Shown here piece after piece: positions 8,602 through 17,329 of a DNA stretch of 64,000 bases; position 1 is the first letter of the stretch, and each line of letters opens with the position of its first letter. The stretch covers positions 2,645,546 to 2,709,545 of the forward strand of contig NZ_CP036269.1 of NCBI RefSeq assembly GCF_007744675.1, written 5' to 3'. Both the position numbers and the translations under genes were made by a program. The notes under the pieces are model-generated. The model was not told the origin of the DNA and ran no database searches. It saw only the letters and a list, made by a program, of their open reading frames with translations. This DNA is from Gimesia alba. GTDB taxonomy: Bacteria; Planctomycetota; Planctomycetia; Planctomycetales; Planctomycetaceae.

Positions 8602-8860
8602 CGAAACAAAGGATTGATTGAGTAAATATGATTAACTCTACTTTACACTATAATCTCATACGACTAGACCTGCTAGACTGTGTCCAGTTTTATTGTAGCG
8701 TCTCCAGGGCCATTTGGCTCGAGTATATTAGATTGAGACACGCTATAGTTAAATGTGACGCGCTATAGCAGAAAATAGACCTGCTGGGTCAGGTTGTGTT
8801 TCTTTCATGATTGAATGTGATTCTCATGACCGCAACCTAAGCCAGACCGGAATTCATCAC
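8602..8860 (-). promoter_or_regulatory. Upstream region of the sulfatase operon with paired direct repeats
   Basis: No ORF is credible here. Two near-identical 12-mers, GACACGCTATAG (8737-8748) and GACGCGCTATAG (8757-8768), are exactly 20 bases apart, and a second pair, TAGACCTGCT (8665-8674 and 8776-8785), brackets them. Spacing of about two helical turns suits a regulator binding as tandem units upstream of the sulfatase operon. The regulatory role is inference. Confidence 0.35.
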
Positions 8861-9265
8861 GGCCAGGTAGCGTTTCTTAATTCGAATTGGTCTTTGCAAA
8901 TGGGGAGAAACCGGGGCTAACGCCCTGCGGCTAATGGGACTTTTCTGCGGTCAGAGTCCAGTAAACAGGGGCAACAACACACCGTCGGCTAAGGTGAATT
9001 CTTACATAGCTTACTCTGTAGACCTCAAAATCAGGATCAGAACTATTAAATAAACGTTACCTGGCGCCCTGCGGCTAATAGTGTAGGCGCTCTGGTTGCT
9101 GATCAACTTGATCAGGGGTCGTTGATTCAGGCCTGGTGCGGGATGTTTATCTCTCGTGGTGCCTTGGCGATGTGGTAGGATTGGTTTGCCGGTGGTTCGT
9201 TTGTTTTTTTACCGGCGGCTAGCGCCGGCCCGCTTGCTTTTTTGTTGGTCGTGCTGGTTCCAGTT
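8861..9265 (+). repeat. Composite dispersed repeat, copy B
   Basis: This is the second and longer copy of the composite repeat at 4768-5046, in the same orientation and about 4.1 kb away. Shared blocks include 'ggccaggtagcgtttctta' at 8861, 'accggggctaacgccctgcg' near 8910, 'tgtagacctcaaaatcagg' near 9016, 'acctggcgccct' at 9059 and 'accggcggctagcgcc' at 9211. It carries an extra block of about 120 bases, part of which matches 5749-5790. A start codon within it opens a phantom 142-codon frame that runs on to 9584; I do not accept that frame as a gene. Confidence 0.8.
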
Positions 9266-9825
9266 GTTCTTTTTTGTGAATGGGATGTCGCGAGGCGGGC
9301 GAGCACATCGACTCGCCCCTACATCGGGAGAGAGTATCATGGTTGTGAAACAGATTTTTGCGAATGGCGTGAGCCGGTCAAGGGGATTTGAGAAACGTTC
9401 TGTGGAGAAGTGTGGTGGGACGTGTTGTGTGAGCGGCGGGCGGTGTTGGTTATGTGGTGATGTGCGGCGGCGTGTGTCGACCCGCATAACTTTTTCGGGG
9501 TTGGTTTGGGAAAATCGTGCTCAAACCAGCGGTTTATTGCATGGTGCCGTTTGTTTCGTTCCGGGTCTGCACCTGAACCAGTAGTGTGCATGCGCGCGAC
9601 GCATAACTAGAGATCATGAAGAACGGCACAATGGCGTCAAGACAATTTTATACAGCAGACGGGGATGGATCTTCAGAGATGAAGAGGTGGCAGCATGGTG
9701 CGAGCAAAACGCAGGGAAGTGGGCTCTGTTTCTGAATGCGAATCGTTCTTTTTAAAGAGAGGAACCGGCTCTAACGCGGTATGGCTGATTGTGATTGTTG
9801 TCGGCAGATTGGTTGCCGTTTTCTC
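9266..9825. other. Gene-free, repeat-like region
   Basis: About 560 bases without a supported gene. It contains a perfect hairpin GGGCGAG-CACATCGA-CTCGCCC at 9297-9318 and a further GC-rich imperfect palindromic stretch around 9420-9490 ('gcggcggcgtgtgtcgaccc'). Base use shifts to G-rich runs unlike the neighbouring genes. The open frames here are Cys/Arg/Trp-rich in translation and have no homologue that I recognise. I read it as decayed dispersed repeats. Confidence 0.5.
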
Positions 9826-9865
9826 TGATCGGCACTGTCGGACAAGCCGAGCAGTGGCACACGCT
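9826..9865. repeat. 40-bp dispersed hairpin repeat (copy C)
   Basis: A block starting 'tgatcggcactgtcggacaa' recurs at 25687-25726 with two differences over 40 bases. It folds as CACTGT-CGG-ACAAG-CCG-(A/G)-(A/G)CAGTG. Both copies lie between genes, and both create short antisense-looking ORFs with the same peptide (DRHCRTSR). Confidence 0.8.
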
Positions 9866-9958
9866 GACGGAATGTGCCGTTGGAAATTGGGTTTTCCTGT
9901 TGTCCTCAGAATCACGCTTAGAACGATTAAAGAAATGCTATCTGGCTATTTGAAATCG

Positions 9959-9996
9959 AAAAAAAAGAGGAGTTATTCCGTGTGGAACAACTCCTC
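9959..9996 (-). terminator. Rho-independent terminator of the cupin-like gene
   Basis: On the minus strand a 13-bp stem (9967-9979 against about 9984-9996, one A-C mismatch) is followed by a run of eight T (plus-strand A 9959-9966). It lies 41 bases after the stop of the gene ending at 10037. Confidence 0.85.
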
Positions 9997-10036
9997 TGTG
10001 AGTAGTGGATGGTTTCCTGAATGTAAGTTGTTCACA

Positions 10037-11356
10037 TCAGAAAACGCCGGGCGTTTTGGAGTGCGCATTCTGCGGGAAGTCGAAGGTCAACACGAGTGGT
10101 TCGTTTCCTGTGTTTTCGATTTCCACGCCGCCGTTATTAAGTGCGGCCTGAGTGATGAATCCAATCTCGGGATAGAGCTCGCCCAGCTTCATATCCTGGT
10201 GATATCGCACTTTGAGCTTTCCGACACGGCCGCTTCCACCATTCGTGTGGAACAGCGCGGGACTCTCCGGGCGGAAATTCGTCTTGGCGCCAGGCTCAAT
10301 AATGAGACGAAGAATGGAGCATTTCTGATCGCCGAGGAAATCGCCGTAAACAATCCACTTGGCGTCTACTCCGTCGCCTGCGAATTCTTCGGCGGTGATT
10401 GCCGGGCGTGAATTCTTCAGAACGAATTCCGGATCCTGATTCGCTTCGAAGTCGAATTTTTCAACCAGGTACTCCCAGTCTTCGTGCCGATCCTTCGGAT
10501 AGTCTTCTTCCCGGCAGGCATAAAACGCGTCCGCTGCTCCGATACGCCCATCAAGCGTAAGGTCCTCAGCCAGGAAGTGCTCATCCATCGTGACATGCAG
10601 CTCGTGTGTGCAAAGGTCCGTCGGCGAGTGAAGCACACCGTTTGGCATCACGAAGCCGTTATCAATATGCATCATCGTGTGCGGAGACAAATGACGAACT
10701 CCGTTATAATCGCCTTTGCCGAAACTCTTCATACAATCAAGAAACTGATCCTTGGTGATGAACGGGTACAGTCCCATTGCTGTGGTGTGATAATGTGACG
10801 GACAGACTCCCGGGTTGTCGTAAGAATTGATGTCATAGACTTCCCACTTCGCCCAATGAAGATGGTGCGGAATTGGATTCAGATTATCAAACTTCTTGGA
10901 CACAATCGGCCAGGTCGGGTCGCCGTACAGCGATTTTGAGAAGGCCGTGATCTTCTCACCCATGACAGCTTCTGGATTGGCGAGGATCAAATCCTGCAGC
11001 GAGATGACTTGTCCGTTCGGAGTGAGTACGTGTGATTCACCTTCGCGGAAAGGGGCCTTATTCGTGCGTGTGTCGATGACCCCCGTCACGATGGGAACAG
11101 TGCAACACATCCAGATTTCATCGAGGCCCGTACCGTTCATGTAGTCCGGGTAGTACGACTGCGCATCAAGGCGAAGGCGTTTCCCTGGCGTACAAAATGT
11201 CCGGCCAGCGTAACGGTGCAGTAATTGCAATACCCCGTCGGAACTGTTAAGGCAGTCATCGAGAATCGAATCCGATCCTCCGCTGGTTCCGTCGATAACA
11301 TCTTGTTGGGGGTACTCGTGCAGTTTATCCGAGAGAATTGACGTCGAGGCAGTCAT
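10037..11356 (-). CDS. Cupin-fold protein, phosphomannose isomerase-like
   Basis: A 439-residue cytoplasmic protein. The centre carries closely spaced metal-ligand candidates: 'PHHLHWAKWEVYD', 'CPSHYHTTAMGLYP', then 'MPNGVLHSPTDLCTHELHVTMDEH' further on. His-x-His pairs followed by a distant His and Glu are typical of cupins, and the overall layout recalls class I mannose-6-phosphate isomerases and related sugar-binding cupins. A second strand-rich half ('RLIIEPGAKTNFRPESPALFHTNGGSGRVGKLKV') looks like another cupin barrel. The reaction is not known. The gene is monocistronic, with its own strong terminator. A plus-strand ORF overlapping its 3' end (9695-10411) is a shadow. Confidence 0.75.
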   Translation of the reverse strand: MTASTSILSDKLHEYPQQDVIDGTSGGSDSILDDCLNSSDGVLQLLHRYAGRTFCTPGKRLRLDAQSYYPDYMNGTGLDEIWMCCTVPIVTGVIDTRTNKAPFREGESHVLTPNGQVISLQDLILANPEAVMGEKITAFSKSLYGDPTWPIVSKKFDNLNPIPHHLHWAKWEVYDINSYDNPGVCPSHYHTTAMGLYPFITKDQFLDCMKSFGKGDYNGVRHLSPHTMMHIDNGFVMPNGVLHSPTDLCTHELHVTMDEHFLAEDLTLDGRIGAADAFYACREEDYPKDRHEDWEYLVEKFDFEANQDPEFVLKNSRPAITAEEFAGDGVDAKWIVYGDFLGDQKCSILRLIIEPGAKTNFRPESPALFHTNGGSGRVGKLKVRYHQDMKLGELYPEIGFITQAALNNGGVEIENTGNEPLVLTFDFPQNAHSKTPGVF

Positions 11357-11664
11357 GTGTAATACACCTTATTAAGTCTTGAGTAGCGGGATTATCCCAA
11401 AGAATGTTCTGGAGTGATGCTACTACGCAAACGAGTTTCAGCAGCAATTCTGCTTATCATAATAAGAAAAAGACGTGGGATCTAATCCCGCGTCCATAAA
11501 ACCAGCAAACTCTTTTATAACAAATGCTTACAATATGAAAACTGGAGGTGAAGGGGTTCCCGACTGGAAGTGGAAAACACCTGAAAACAAGTGATTTACG
11601 GAAGAGCTGTTTCTCGGACGTTTAAAAAACCTCGAAAATCAAGGAGATTGCCGTAAATCAAATA
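11357..11664. other. Intergenic region left of the ssrA-type repeat
   Basis: No gene is supported. It holds the 5' region of the cupin-like gene, with a hairpin at 11472-11494 (GACGTGGGA / TCCCGCGTC, one G-T pair). A 9-bp perfect inverted repeat GATTTACGG (11593-11601) / CCGTAAATC (11651-11659) sits directly beside the 54-bp repeat that starts at 11665. If the segment to the right is an insertion, this is the sequence that originally followed ssrA. Confidence 0.5.
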
Positions 11665-11718
11665 AAAACAGCCACTCACGAAAATCGCAAGTGGCTGTTT
11701 TCAAGTGGAGGCGGCGGG
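11665..11718 (-). repeat. Distal 54-bp copy of the ssrA 3' end and terminator (att-like)
   Basis: Identical over 54 bases to 23436-23489, in direct orientation 11,771 bases apart. It contains the terminator hairpin (12-bp arms 11665-11676 and 11690-11701) plus the last 13 bases of the tmRNA gene, without the rest of the gene. On the minus strand this copy continues into GTTTTTATTT, a better U-tract than the copy next to ssrA, which suggests that it is the original ssrA terminator displaced by an insertion. Confidence 0.9.
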
Positions 11719-11774
11719 TGTCGCTCCTGAGGGGATATTTATGCTGAAAATAATCTCAATAAGTCCTATTGAAT

Positions 11775-12017
11775 TCAACACTTGGGTTGAGACGACTGGC
11801 GTGACGATTGATGTTTGGATTTGCTGAATCGGACACAGTCGGACAACGTATCGGACATTATTTCGGACAGGAAAAGTTTGGTACCGTGGATTGACGAAGA
11901 ATCCAGTTCTTGTTGAGCTGTCTCTTCATGATAATTTATAATGGGATTAGGTTGCAGGTTTGGTATGGTGTAAATCAATTCAATCTCATTAAGGGGCGGC
12001 GTGTTTTCAGATCCCAA
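11775..12017 (-). CDS. Small ORF of unknown function beside the att-like repeat
   Basis: An 80-codon frame that begins inside the 3' end of the large WD40 gene and ends 57 bases from the distal 54-bp repeat. The product has no membrane segment; its C-terminal third is polar and holds 'SDTLSDCVRFSKSKHQSSRQ', written in DNA as four TCGGACA units at 9-12 base spacing. The position, next to a presumed att site, is where an integrase 3' end often lies, so a relic of a tyrosine recombinase tail is possible. I cannot identify it from sequence. Confidence 0.2.
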   Translation of the reverse strand: MGSENTPPLNEIELIYTIPNLQPNPIINYHEETAQQELDSSSIHGTKLFLSEIMSDTLSDCVRFSKSKHQSSRQSSQPKC

Positions 12018-15000
12018 ACCAGAATCTGCTGATTTCCACTTGCAGAGTAGAGCCGTTGTCCATCTCTGCCGAAGACTGCATTGTGAATCATGTCTTTCAG
12101 ATCGTTCGCAAATTTAAGCGGTTTCTGAGTCGGCTGATTATAGGAATATAATAACAAGGATACGGATTTTGTCCTGCGTGGCACATTAATTTCAGTAAGA
12201 CAGCAGGCATATTGATCACCAGCAGGGCTGACGGCTACCAAGATTCCCTGAACAGGGCTAAGCCTCAATAGCTTATTAAGATCATACTGAAATCGATCTC
12301 CAAACAGACGCGTGCCATCTAGTGAGAGGATCAGCTTGCGAGCTCCGGCGTATTGAAACATTCTTTGGTTATATTCGAATGGTTCGATGAAGTGTTTTTC
12401 ATTGAGCTGAGTCTGGGGAAGCTCCCAACGATTCAGTTTGGGGTTGATGTCTCGCCCTCCTTTCGTTTGGTCGGCAGGGGAAGATGTATATAAGTAGTTT
12501 CCGCCCGGCGAGAGAACCATGGCGGTAATATGTGTGAGATGTCCCAATGGCATTTCCCACGCGCGTGTTTTTCCTGTAACGGTGTCCCAAGCGATGATAT
12601 CATTTTCAGGACCGTTGGAGAACAGAGTTTTTCCATCAGAAGTAAACTGGACGCATCGTGCTCCATGCCAGTCGATCGGGTGCTCTTGCAGAAATTCTCC
12701 CGTTTCTAAATTGTATAACAGGACAACGCCCGAGGTATGATCCATCGTGCCGCAGGCCAGCGCGATCAGATTACCTTCCCGGGCGATGTCGAAGTGGTTC
12801 ATATAATTCCCTTCCGGTACAGGGAAGTGCAGTGGGAGTGGTTTTCCTGTCTGTGCATTCCAGATGCGAACGCCGTCGATGTAATCCCCGATTGCGAGTA
12901 GCTCACCCGTAGCATCAAGTTGCATGTGCCTGATCGCCCGGAAGCGGTGTTTCAGCAGAGGTTGTGACTGATACTTGTAGGTCAGCAGTTCATTCAAAGG
13001 CCGCGTCTGCAGTTCCCCCTCGGTACCGCTCAAGGCCACCAGTTGATTGTCGGGTGCAACAGCGACCGAAAGCAGACGTTCTGAAGTTTCCATGAAGGTG
13101 CTCTGACGTTTTCCCGTAGAGAGATTCCAGGTTACCAGAGTCTTATCCAGTCCGGTCGTCAGCAGGGACTGACTGTCTGCCGTGAATGCGATGTCCGAGA
13201 CCCGCATGATGTGGGACTGAAATGTATGCAGGACCTTCCGGGAGGCAACGTCCACGATTTTCACTTTGGGGATTTCCCAGTCGGTATACTGAATTTTCAC
13301 TTTATCAACACCGAATATGGCAAGTGTTTTTCCATCGGGAGACCAGCACACACCATGGTGGTTCGCCAGAACCGAAATCGGTTCCTGGACCAACTGACCT
13401 GTCTGGGAATCCCAGACTCTGACGCAATGGCCGATGACTTTATAGCTGTCAAAAGTTGCTGAGGTGGCAGCCAGCTGTTTTCCATCCGGCGACCAGGAGA
13501 GCGAAAATACCAGATCACTTTCATTCTCGAACGCTCTTGTCAGTTCGAAACTTTTGGTATCCCAGAGTTTGATCCCGAAGCCTGTTTGCGTGTCTGCTCC
13601 TGTTGAGACCGCGATGGTGGTTCCTTCAGGAGAAAACAGAGACTGGAAGATACCCGCTTCCAGTTCAATGGTTTTGACGATGGAAAAGTCGTCCGCTTTG
13701 CGCAGGATCAGTTTACCGTCCAGGGCAGATGTTGCTACCAGTTGTTGGTTTCTGGAGTAGGTGATTGATGTGACAGGCCGGGTATGGTCTTTGAATTCGT
13801 GCAGACTTTGTTGCGTTTTTACATCCCAGACCGTGACAACCCCGTTTTCATTCCCCGTCAGAAACTGTTTTCCTTCGTTGACAAAGCAGATGTGTGAGAC
13901 AACACCTTTCGCGGCGGCATAAGCTTTGTTGTCAGGTGCAGGGGAGGTCATCTGGCTGAAGAATTCCGAACTGGTGATTCCAAAGTTAGTCAGCAGGTTT
14001 CCAGAGAAATCTGTTCCCAGTTCATCCACCATCTTTCGGGACTCATCCCGATTGCCGTTGATCCATTTCAGATAGGCAATCAGGGACTGACCTGCATTCC
14101 TGACCTCGGGAGAAGTTTCCGGGTGGGCGTGGTATCCCGCAATGACTTTAGTCAGATTCTCCGCGATCGCAGGACGGGTCAGGAGCTCTTTACGATCCGA
14201 AACCGGTTTGAGGCTGCTGAGCATTTTGATGTACTTGCCGGGAACGATGGTATCGAACCGTTTTGTCTGCAGACATTCTTCACCAAAAGAAAGCAGTCGT
14301 TTTTCGCGTTCAGCAAAAATGGGAAGCTGGTAGACCTGAATCAGCGTGTCGTACGCAGCCGCATGATCAAATTGTGTGCTGATAACCTGATCGAACCAGA
14401 AACGAAATTCAGCTGGTGTCACAGCCTGGCTGTTAAATTTCTCGACGATCAATTGATTGACTAGCATCACTTGATAGGGGGCCTCGGGCAAATCCGGTTC
14501 CAGTTGCCAGGCTTGCTGAAAACAGTCGCGGGCGATTTCAGCCTGCTCTGGCTGGAAAAACGACAGGTATTCAAGATGTTGTCGAGTCTTCTCTGGTTCG
14601 GTCCAGTAATTGGCATGCATCGCGTTGATATCAATGGCCAGACGATAATATAAATGGCCTTTCAACATCTGGGTCAGCCAGGGGTCTGCATTTTCGGACT
14701 GTTCCAGTGTGACTACAATCAACCTGAACAGGCGGGATAGACGCAGATCAAAGTTGTTGAGGATGTGCTTCAACAGGAAACGGCGTTCATCGCGGTTCAG
14801 TTTTCTGTTGGTTAGTACAGAGACCAGATGCTGGGCCGCTTTCCAGTAATGGTCTGCTTCTGTTGTTTTTTTGTTAGCCCAGATGGACAGCAAATGATCG
14901 GGAACGGTCCACTGGGCGATAGGATCCCTGGCAAGATCACGGACGAGCAGTGAACCTTCCAGCTGAATGTCTGGTGGATAGCGGGTTTCCTGAAAATGGT

Positions 15001-15961
15001 AAAGCACTGTTTTCAATGCTTCGTCGAGCATCTGTTTCTGTTGATTCGGGGGCCTGGTGGCCGCCCGCGCGCGGAGATAAAAAATGCGGACAACGGGATC
15101 GTCGCAGCCGGTCGACTCGATGAATTTTCCCTGTTCCTCCAGACGGGCTGCAGCTCCTTTTTTGAAGTCTCCCTGGCTGGCGAGAGCACAGCATTCTGTC
15201 AGGAAGGCGACAGCCTGTTCGTCCCAGCGGGGGGCTCGATGTCCATATTTCTGATAAGAGCCGAGAAAACGATTGAGATACCACTGTTGCCAGCGCAGAT
15301 CGATCTCCTGCTGCAGCTCTGTCTGCGGTCGTTCGATCAGAGGCGTAGGCGAATGCTTTTCGATCCGTGAGCGGATTTGCAACTGGTGATCGGGGGCAGG
15401 TTCCAGCTGCGGTTCTGCTGAGGGATCCGCTGAGTCCTGATCAGCCTTTTGTTTGGGGGCTGCGATCATGGAGATATGCATCGGCAGTGCCGGGGTCATG
15501 TTGGCATAGAATTTCTCCACCTCTTCGAGCGCTGACTGCTCCTGCATGACCTTTTTCAGCTGACTGTCGGGCTCGGTTTGTGTGAAAATCGTAATGCCTT
15601 CCACATTACCCTCTGACTTGGTGTCGTAGGTCACAATGTTCTGATTCTGATCCACAACAAAACGCAAATGGTAATTTTTGAAGACTCCGCTCCAGCGATA
15701 ATGAATCTTGCGGAGCCGGATTCCAGAGTCGTCAACGGTGACACTGGGGAAACCCTGCTGCAAGGCCTGAAACTTTTCAAAAGGAAGTTCCTGATTCGCG
15801 GACAGCCTGTTCATCGCTTCATCCAGAGCAACAACGCTCCTGCTTTGTGACGATTGGGCATACCATTCGACCAGTACAATCACCATTAACAGTCCGATGA
15901 ATGACCAGCGATAGACGCGGCGGGATTTCAGTCTGAACTTTTTCTCTTCAGAGTCAGTCAT
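11975..15961 (-). CDS. Membrane-anchored WD40-repeat protein
   Basis: A 1328-residue protein with a cytoplasmic N-terminus of about 16 charged residues and a single hydrophobic helix at about 17-34, so the bulk is probably outside the cytoplasmic membrane. Residues about 40-670 are helical and Gln/Glu-rich, with TPR-like stretches and no catalytic motif. From about 680 to the end, WD40-type repeats are evident: 'VTVWDVKTQQSLHEFKDHTRPVTSI', 'VTWNLSTGKRQSTF', 'IIAWDTVTGKTRAW', and a final 'GQRLYSASGNQQILVWDLKT'. It probably serves as a scaffold or sensor. It shares its WD40 half with the kinase at 18853, which faces it across the same segment, and lies downstream of the sigma-factor gene on the same strand (207-base gap). 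Confidence 0.88.
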   Translation of the reverse strand: MTDSEEKKFRLKSRRVYRWSFIGLLMVIVLVEWYAQSSQSRSVVALDEAMNRLSANQELPFEKFQALQQGFPSVTVDDSGIRLRKIHYRWSGVFKNYHLRFVVDQNQNIVTYDTKSEGNVEGITIFTQTEPDSQLKKVMQEQSALEEVEKFYANMTPALPMHISMIAAPKQKADQDSADPSAEPQLEPAPDHQLQIRSRIEKHSPTPLIERPQTELQQEIDLRWQQWYLNRFLGSYQKYGHRAPRWDEQAVAFLTECCALASQGDFKKGAAARLEEQGKFIESTGCDDPVVRIFYLRARAATRPPNQQKQMLDEALKTVLYHFQETRYPPDIQLEGSLLVRDLARDPIAQWTVPDHLLSIWANKKTTEADHYWKAAQHLVSVLTNRKLNRDERRFLLKHILNNFDLRLSRLFRLIVVTLEQSENADPWLTQMLKGHLYYRLAIDINAMHANYWTEPEKTRQHLEYLSFFQPEQAEIARDCFQQAWQLEPDLPEAPYQVMLVNQLIVEKFNSQAVTPAEFRFWFDQVISTQFDHAAAYDTLIQVYQLPIFAEREKRLLSFGEECLQTKRFDTIVPGKYIKMLSSLKPVSDRKELLTRPAIAENLTKVIAGYHAHPETSPEVRNAGQSLIAYLKWINGNRDESRKMVDELGTDFSGNLLTNFGITSSEFFSQMTSPAPDNKAYAAAKGVVSHICFVNEGKQFLTGNENGVVTVWDVKTQQSLHEFKDHTRPVTSITYSRNQQLVATSALDGKLILRKADDFSIVKTIELEAGIFQSLFSPEGTTIAVSTGADTQTGFGIKLWDTKSFELTRAFENESDLVFSLSWSPDGKQLAATSATFDSYKVIGHCVRVWDSQTGQLVQEPISVLANHHGVCWSPDGKTLAIFGVDKVKIQYTDWEIPKVKIVDVASRKVLHTFQSHIMRVSDIAFTADSQSLLTTGLDKTLVTWNLSTGKRQSTFMETSERLLSVAVAPDNQLVALSGTEGELQTRPLNELLTYKYQSQPLLKHRFRAIRHMQLDATGELLAIGDYIDGVRIWNAQTGKPLPLHFPVPEGNYMNHFDIAREGNLIALACGTMDHTSGVVLLYNLETGEFLQEHPIDWHGARCVQFTSDGKTLFSNGPENDIIAWDTVTGKTRAWEMPLGHLTHITAMVLSPGGNYLYTSSPADQTKGGRDINPKLNRWELPQTQLNEKHFIEPFEYNQRMFQYAGARKLILSLDGTRLFGDRFQYDLNKLLRLSPVQGILVAVSPAGDQYACCLTEINVPRRTKSVSLLLYSYNQPTQKPLKFANDLKDMIHNAVFGRDGQRLYSASGNQQILVWDLKTRRPLMRLN

Positions 15962-16168
15962 GAATCATCTCAAAACGAGTACGTTGTTTTCTGGCAAATA
16001 AGGGGAACTCAGGTCGGTTGACGATGGTTGTCGCTCCCTGTTACAGGCACCTGCTGTCTATTTCATGTAACCGGAATGCAGATCTGGTACGCAATTCCGG
16101 AAAAATGTTGATTTCTCTCGAATTTCAGCAGTACGCAGTTTGAAGCAGCCGGTGCTGTAGCCGATTGC

Positions 16169-17017
16169 TCATGATTCGGGGGCTGGATCGCAGGCAGCCT
16201 GATGATCGAGGCGATTCAGTACATCCATTACCGACTGCTGCTCTCGTTTTCTCAGCTCCAGCGAATCCAATGCGGAATAAGATCTGTGGACTGCCTCTTC
16301 CAGGCCTCCCTGCGCTGTCAGATAGTTGCCCAGGGATTCCCATTCCTGCTTATATTCGATGTCAAAATTCTGAGGATCGCTATAACGACGAACCCGGGCT
16401 ACCAGTGTTTTTTCGAGACATTCTGCCAGTTGTCTGCGGCTGTGTTTAAAATAATTTTCGACGGTCATCGTTGTCAGGCCCAGATGCTCTGCGATTTCCC
16501 GGGCTGTCAATTGCTCACAAATCTTGCCGTAGAGTACCCTGAAGTAATCGCCGCGATTCGTGGAATAATATTCTGCCATGACTGTTTCGACACAATCCTG
16601 CAGCAGTTCTTCCACCCAGGTGGCATAGAAGAGGTCCAGCTGCTCGGGCGACGCGGCCTGACTGTCCAGAATCCAGTCAGGTCGCGCAGGATCTCTGGCC
16701 AGTTTTGTGAGAATGCTCTGTCGTCCTGTCTCGACTTTAGCGCGATTGGAAAGGACGTTCCGGATCACCGCACAGAGCAGAGTACGCAGCCTGGCGGAGG
16801 GATTCGAGAGCCAGCGCGACAGCAGCTGATTTTGAATTAAGGCGACAAAGGTCAAGGAAGCGACTTCTTCTGCCTCTGTAAGATTGATTTTTCCCCAACG
16901 CATGGAAAAGCGACAGACGGGCCGCCAATAGTCCGTCATGAATGTCCGCCAATCGTCTTCATTCCCGCTGGTGGCAATTCGCTGAATTAAAGTATGGCGT
17001 GTCTCCGGAAATGGCAT
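16169..17017 (-). CDS. ECF-type RNA polymerase sigma factor
   Basis: A 282-residue sigma-70 family protein. Region 2 is seen in 'DWRTFMTDYWRPVCRFSMRWG' followed by 'EAEEVASLTFVALIQN' (about residues 22-65), and region 4 as a helix-turn-helix 'LTAREIAEHLGLTTMTVENYFKHSRRQLAECL' (about 168-200). The 'WRPVxxF' start and the C-terminal extension of about 80 residues are features of planctomycete ECF groups. No anti-sigma factor gene is adjacent. It probably directs transcription of the surrounding module: the WD40 gene lies downstream, and the rhomboid-PspA-kinase operon diverges from it across 312 bases containing two palindromes. Confidence 0.88.
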   Translation of the reverse strand: MPFPETRHTLIQRIATSGNEDDWRTFMTDYWRPVCRFSMRWGKINLTEAEEVASLTFVALIQNQLLSRWLSNPSARLRTLLCAVIRNVLSNRAKVETGRQSILTKLARDPARPDWILDSQAASPEQLDLFYATWVEELLQDCVETVMAEYYSTNRGDYFRVLYGKICEQLTAREIAEHLGLTTMTVENYFKHSRRQLAECLEKTLVARVRRYSDPQNFDIEYKQEWESLGNYLTAQGGLEEAVHRSYSALDSLELRKREQQSVMDVLNRLDHQAACDPAPES

Positions 17018-17329
17018 CGAAACGGAACTTTCCTGCTGCAGCCATGCTGCTCTGTGGGGGGAGCGAATTGTCGGAAATAAAGGATCTTAGTGCTCAGAAT
17101 TTACTGAATCCGCACTGGGGAGTCTCCAGTGTCACGTGATTATGCTGGGTTCCATTATTGAACATCCAATATGAGTTCTCAAGAAAATTCTTTTAAAAGC
17201 TGAACCGAAAGCGGATCTTTATTACATGAAGAGAGTGACCCGACCAGACTGTTCTGGTCTGTCGATGCCATTCAATCCGAAGTGACGCAAGACGGTCATT
17301 TGATTCCTTTTAAAAACAGGTAGACGATC
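17018..17329. promoter_or_regulatory. Divergent control region between sigma factor and rhomboid operon
   Basis: Two strong dyads are visible. CACTGGGGAGTCTCCAGTG at 17113-17131 is a 9-bp half-site palindrome with one G-T position. GACCAGActgtTCTGGTC at 17242-17259 is a perfect 7-bp dyad, 70 bases before the rhomboid ATG. The half-sites CACTGG and GACCAG are not the same motif. Either could be an operator or a transcript hairpin. Promoter elements could not be assigned with confidence. Confidence 0.4.

Noticed and set aside
9156-9584. Plus-strand frame of 142 codons
   Set aside because: It starts inside composite repeat copy B and runs on through the GGGCGAG hairpin region. The product is Cys/Arg/Trp-rich with no domain.
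9695-10411. Plus-strand frame of 238 codons
   Set aside because: Half is antisense to the cupin-like gene and half translates the dispersed hairpin repeat and terminator.
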